From JAUIBE01 sp035267185 (GTDB taxonomy: Bacteria > Pseudomonadota > Gammaproteobacteria > Xanthomonadales > SZUA-36), in the NCBI GenBank assembly GCA_035267185.1, contig DATFLY010000087.1, positions 1 to 16,537 on the forward strand: DNA of 16,537 bases, given 5' to 3'. Every line of letters starts with the position of its first letter. The first letter of the stretch is position 1. The notes under the pieces were generated by a model. That model was not told where the DNA came from. It did not search any database and saw only the letters and a list, made by a program, of their open reading frames with translations. Below are positions 13,615 through 16,537 of the stretch, one piece after another. The position numbers and the translations under genes are program-made.

Positions 13615-13818
13615 TTACAATCCGCCGCCTGCTGCCTTGGTGCGTTCTTCTGCACGTTCTTTCAGGATCCGTTGGTAGATTTCCTCTCTGTGCACTTGCA
13701 CATCAGGAGGTGCTTCAATCCCGATTCTTATTTGATTACCTTTTACGCCCAATACTGTAACAGTGACGTTGTCACCGATGACAAGTTTTTCCCCGATCCT
13801 TCTTGTCAAAATGAGCAT
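13615..13818 (-). CDS. csrA: Carbon storage regulator CsrA (RsmA)
   Basis: CsrA is a small homodimeric RNA-binding protein that binds GGA motifs, often in hairpin loops, of mRNA leaders and controls translation and stability. The 67-residue protein begins MLILTRRIGE and contains VHREEIYQRI. The RNA-contacting residues L4 and R44 of the family are present. Length is normal (61 in E. coli) with a short Gly-rich tail. AAAGGAAGG just before the ATG is both ribosome binding site and a possible CsrA site, which would allow autoregulation. It lies downstream of alaS and upstream of tRNA-Ser, as in E. coli. Hairpins with GGA or GGGA loops occur just beyond its terminator. Confidence 0.98.
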   Translation of the reverse strand: MLILTRRIGEKLVIGDNVTVTVLGVKGNQIRIGIEAPPDVQVHREEIYQRILKERAEERTKAAGGGL

Positions 13819-13909
13819 TACAACCTTCCTTTGGTTTCGGACAGCTCTGTCTCTTGGACTTATTTTCCTTAGAACAGTCCATAAACCGCTGCGAGACGTT
13901 AAGGCGAGT

Positions 13910-13939
13910 ATATAACATATTTGGCTAAAAATTAGCCAA
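13910..13939 (-). promoter_or_regulatory. Possible csrA promoter overlapping an inverted repeat
   Basis: On the minus strand TTGGCT (13934-13939), 18 bp, and TTATAT (13910-13915) form a weak promoter in the alaS-csrA gap. The -35 lies in one arm of a perfect 9-bp inverted repeat (TTTGGCTAA / TTAGCCAAA, 13920-13940, loop of 3). That repeat could be an operator or the stem left at the end of alaS; no T run follows it. Confidence 0.4.
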
Positions 13940-13962
13940 AGATGAATAAATATTCGTGTTTT

Positions 13963-16537
13963 TTACAGATTTTTTTCAACCCAGCCGGTGACAGATGCCA
14001 ACGCAGCGGGCAATTTATCGGGTTCCGAACCGCCTGCCTGGGCAAAATCCGGCCGTCCTCCTCCTCGTCCGCCGACCTGATCTGCAACGAAATTAACCAG
14101 GTCACCGGCTTTGACCTTGCTGATCAGGTCTTCAGAAACCCCTGCCGCCAGCCTTACCTTTTCTCCATCCACACTGCCAATCACCACGACCGCCGATCCG
14201 AGCTTATTCTTGATTCGGTCGACTGTCTCGCGCATGGCCTTTGCTTCCAGGCCGTCCATTTGAGCAGCAAGCACTCGTGCTTCGCCGACAGTTACAGCCT
14301 CGCTTGCCAGTTCGTCACCACTACTGCTGGCGATCCTGGCGTTGGCGCGCTCCAGGTCTTTTTCGAGCGAACGACTTCGTTCCATCAGCTGAATGACGCG
14401 CTTTTCAAGATCGTCTGCCGAAACATTAAACATCCGGCTAAGCTGTCTTATCTGCGAATCTGTTTGCTGTATTTTTCTTACGGCAGCTTCACCGGCAACA
14501 CCAACTATTCGGCGAATTCCGGAGGCAATGGAAGACTCCTCTATGATTTTGAACTGGCCAATATCGCCGACTCTTTCAACGTGAGTTCCACCACATAATT
14601 CGATCGAAAAATCTCCGAACTTCAGCACCCTGACCTGATCACCGTATTTCTCGCCAAACAAGGCTTCGGCGCCGGTCTCAAGTGCTTCATCAAATCCCAT
14701 GACACTGACTTCCGAATCAGGGTTTGCCCTAATTTCAGCATTAATCAGGCGCTCAATCTCGGTCAGTTCTTCATCAGAAACAGCTTTCGGATGAGTGAAA
14801 TCAAAACGCAAATGATCGGGCGCGACCAAAGATCCCCGTTGCTCAACATGCTTACCAAGAACCTGTTTCAGGGCAGCGTGCAGCAAATGCGTGGCTGAAT
14901 GGTGAAGAACGATGGACTGTCTGCGCTCTGCATCGACACTGGCACTAACAAGACTATCCTTGTCTATTTTTCCGGATTTCACTTTACCGGCATGCGCATG
15001 AAATGCACCGCCCAGCTTCAGGGTGTCGGTGACCTGAAATTCGCAACCATCACCCTTAAGCAAACCGGTATCACCCACCTGACCGCCGGATTCAGCATAA
15101 AAAGGCGTCTTGTCGAGAATAACAACCGCTTCCTGGCCTGCTTCAAGAGTCTCGATGGATTTTCCATCAGCGATCATCTCAACGACCCGGGCACCGTTCG
15201 CTTCAAGGGTTTCATAACCTAAAAATTCGGTTGGCGAAAGGCTCGCCATAACATCTGCCGACAGACTCAGGCTGGCATCGAATCGACCGCCTGCCCTGCC
15301 CCTTTCCTGTTGCTCGGCCATCGCAGCGTCGAATCCATCTGTATCGACGGTGAATGAATGCTCTCGCGCCACGTCCTGGGTGAGGTCGAGCGGGAATCCA
15401 TATGTGTCATACAAAAGAAAGGCGGTATCGCCATCAATCTCCTTGTTCTCGCTCGCATTGGCTTTTTCCATGACACTGGCCAGGATTCCCATCCCGGTAT
15501 CCAGTGTTTTGGAAAAACGTTTCTCCTCTTCAAGCAGCGTGTCGGCGATATAGTCCTTCTTTTTCAGAAGAACGGGATAAGCATCGCCCATCTCCTTTGC
15601 CAACGGTTCCACGAGTTGGCTGAAAAAGGGTTGTCGCTGGCCAAGCTTGAATCCATGTCGAATCGCCCGGCGAATGATGCGACGTAAAACATAGCCACGG
15701 CCTTCGCGTGATGGAACAACGCCATCAGCAACCAGGAAAGCACAGGCACGAATGTGATCAGCGATCACGTTTAAGGATGGATCGTCTTTCGTTTTGGCGC
15801 CGGTGACCCGGGCGGCAGCGCTGATCAGGTTTTTGAAAAGATCAATCTGGTAATTGCTGTGAACACCCTGCAGCACTGCAGTCATCCTCTCGAGCCCCAT
15901 GCCGGTATCCACGCAGGGCTTGGGCAAGGCATTCATGGATCCATCGCTGCTGCGATCGAATTGCATGAACACAAGGTTCCAGATTTCAACAAAGCGATCG
16001 CCATCTTCGTCCGGAGATCCTGGTGGCCCGCCTTCCAGCTCCGGTCCGTGGTCATAAAATATTTCGGTGCATGGCCCGCATGGCCCGGTATCGCCCATGG
16101 CCCAGAAGTTGTCACTCTCAAACGGCTGTCCGCCAGGTTTGTCACCGATTCTGATCAGTCGCTCCTTGGGTATACCAATTTCCTCGGCCCAGATGTGCCA
16201 GGCATCGTCATCATCCTGGTAAACCGTGACCCACAATCGGTCCGGATCAAGCGCCCATACGTCAGTCAACAATTCCCATGCAAGCCTGATGGCATCATGT
16301 TTGAAGTAGTCGCCAAAGCTGAAGTTACCCAGCATCTCGAAAAACGTGTGGTGTCGTGCGGTGTAGCCGACCTGGTCAAGATCATTGTGTTTACCGCCTG
16401 CCCTGACGCAACGCTGAGAGGTTACAGCCCTGGGGCAATCACGCTTTTCTGATCCAAGGAAAACATCCTTGAACTGAACCATTCCGGCATTGGTAAACAG
16501 CAGGGTCGGATCATTTGCGGGCACAAGTGGGCTTGAC
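13963..16537 (-). CDS. alaS: Alanyl-tRNA synthetase, 5' end outside the window
   Basis: AlaRS charges tRNA-Ala and edits mischarged Ser and Gly. 857 residues are visible; the frame runs off the right edge, and about 20 N-terminal residues are missing, judged from the 876-residue E. coli protein. The class II catalytic domain is present: NDPTLLFTNAGM, GGKHNDL and ARHHTFFEMLGNFSFGDYFK. The tRNA-recognition domain, the editing domain and the C-terminal domain (Gly-rich QVGGRGGGRPDFAQAGG near the end) follow. In the editing domain, HHSATHLLH and CGGTH (14581-14595) supply the zinc ligands. The apparent GTG at 16522-16524 is internal (SSPLVP-NDP), not the start. It is cotranscribed or closely linked with csrA. 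Confidence 0.97.
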   Translation of the reverse strand, partial: SSPLVPANDPTLLFTNAGMVQFKDVFLGSEKRDCPRAVTSQRCVRAGGKHNDLDQVGYTARHHTFFEMLGNFSFGDYFKHDAIRLAWELLTDVWALDPDRLWVTVYQDDDDAWHIWAEEIGIPKERLIRIGDKPGGQPFESDNFWAMGDTGPCGPCTEIFYDHGPELEGGPPGSPDEDGDRFVEIWNLVFMQFDRSSDGSMNALPKPCVDTGMGLERMTAVLQGVHSNYQIDLFKNLISAAARVTGAKTKDDPSLNVIADHIRACAFLVADGVVPSREGRGYVLRRIIRRAIRHGFKLGQRQPFFSQLVEPLAKEMGDAYPVLLKKKDYIADTLLEEEKRFSKTLDTGMGILASVMEKANASENKEIDGDTAFLLYDTYGFPLDLTQDVAREHSFTVDTDGFDAAMAEQQERGRAGGRFDASLSLSADVMASLSPTEFLGYETLEANGARVVEMIADGKSIETLEAGQEAVVILDKTPFYAESGGQVGDTGLLKGDGCEFQVTDTLKLGGAFHAHAGKVKSGKIDKDSLVSASVDAERRQSIVLHHSATHLLHAALKQVLGKHVEQRGSLVAPDHLRFDFTHPKAVSDEELTEIERLINAEIRANPDSEVSVMGFDEALETGAEALFGEKYGDQVRVLKFGDFSIELCGGTHVERVGDIGQFKIIEESSIASGIRRIVGVAGEAAVRKIQQTDSQIRQLSRMFNVSADDLEKRVIQLMERSRSLEKDLERANARIASSSGDELASEAVTVGEARVLAAQMDGLEAKAMRETVDRIKNKLGSAVVVIGSVDGEKVRLAAGVSEDLISKVKAGDLVNFVADQVGGRGGGRPDFAQAGGSEPDKLPAALASVTGWVEKNL

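Noticed and set aside
16522..16524. GTG as the start of alaS
   Set aside because: Coding similarity to AlaRS continues upstream (SSPLVP before ANDPTLL) to the window edge, so the true start lies outside.
1..16537. CRISPR array, insertion sequence or defence system
   Set aside because: No regularly spaced repeats with variable spacers, no transposase, no cas or defence-like genes were found on either strand.

Overview
The window is chromosomal DNA of a gammaproteobacterium. The evidence is an SbcB-type exonuclease I, the 4.5S RNA-dnaX-ybaB-recR block, and the alaS-csrA-tRNA-Ser(GCU) order also known from Escherichia coli. Both tRNAs encode their 3' CCA. I cannot name the genus from sequence alone. 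Nearly all protein genes are housekeeping genes of normal length. The unusual material lies between the genes.

Layout, left to right. Positions 1-296 hold no gene I can support. A run of hairpins at about 297-539 looks like an independent structured RNA. tRNA-Val(GAC) follows on the minus strand, divergent from dnaE (+). dnaE converges on a minus-strand group, tesB - msrA - a DUF4124/SLT lytic transglycosylase, the last with its own good promoter. A P-loop kinase resembling plant-type glycerate kinase and sbcB run on the plus strand, divergent from tesB. Next is an AT-rich spacer with a perfect palindrome of two consensus DnaA boxes. A small unknown gene (-) and a secreted ComEA-like helix-hairpin-helix protein (+) then diverge. 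The minus-strand block ffs - dnaX - ybaB - recR follows. The window ends with alaS (5'-truncated) - csrA - tRNA-Ser on the minus strand.

How the genes work together. Much of the content is DNA replication and repair: Pol III alpha (dnaE), clamp-loader tau (dnaX), RecR and exonuclease I. Translation and secretion are served by AlaRS, two tRNAs and SRP RNA. CsrA is a global post-transcriptional regulator.

Most interesting signals. (1) tRNA-Ser(GCU) is flanked by fragments of itself. An identical 55-bp copy of its 3' end plus terminator lies downstream, and a 65-bp copy of its upstream region plus its first 22 nt lies upstream. Between these fragments and the intact gene are perfect hairpins whose stems differ by compensatory changes while loop sequences (CGGGA, GGGA) are kept. 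(2) The hairpin array at 297-539 also places GGA motifs in loops, so a CsrA-binding RNA is one testable idea. (3) The DnaA-box palindrome beside an AT-rich tract resembles a replication-initiator binding locus.
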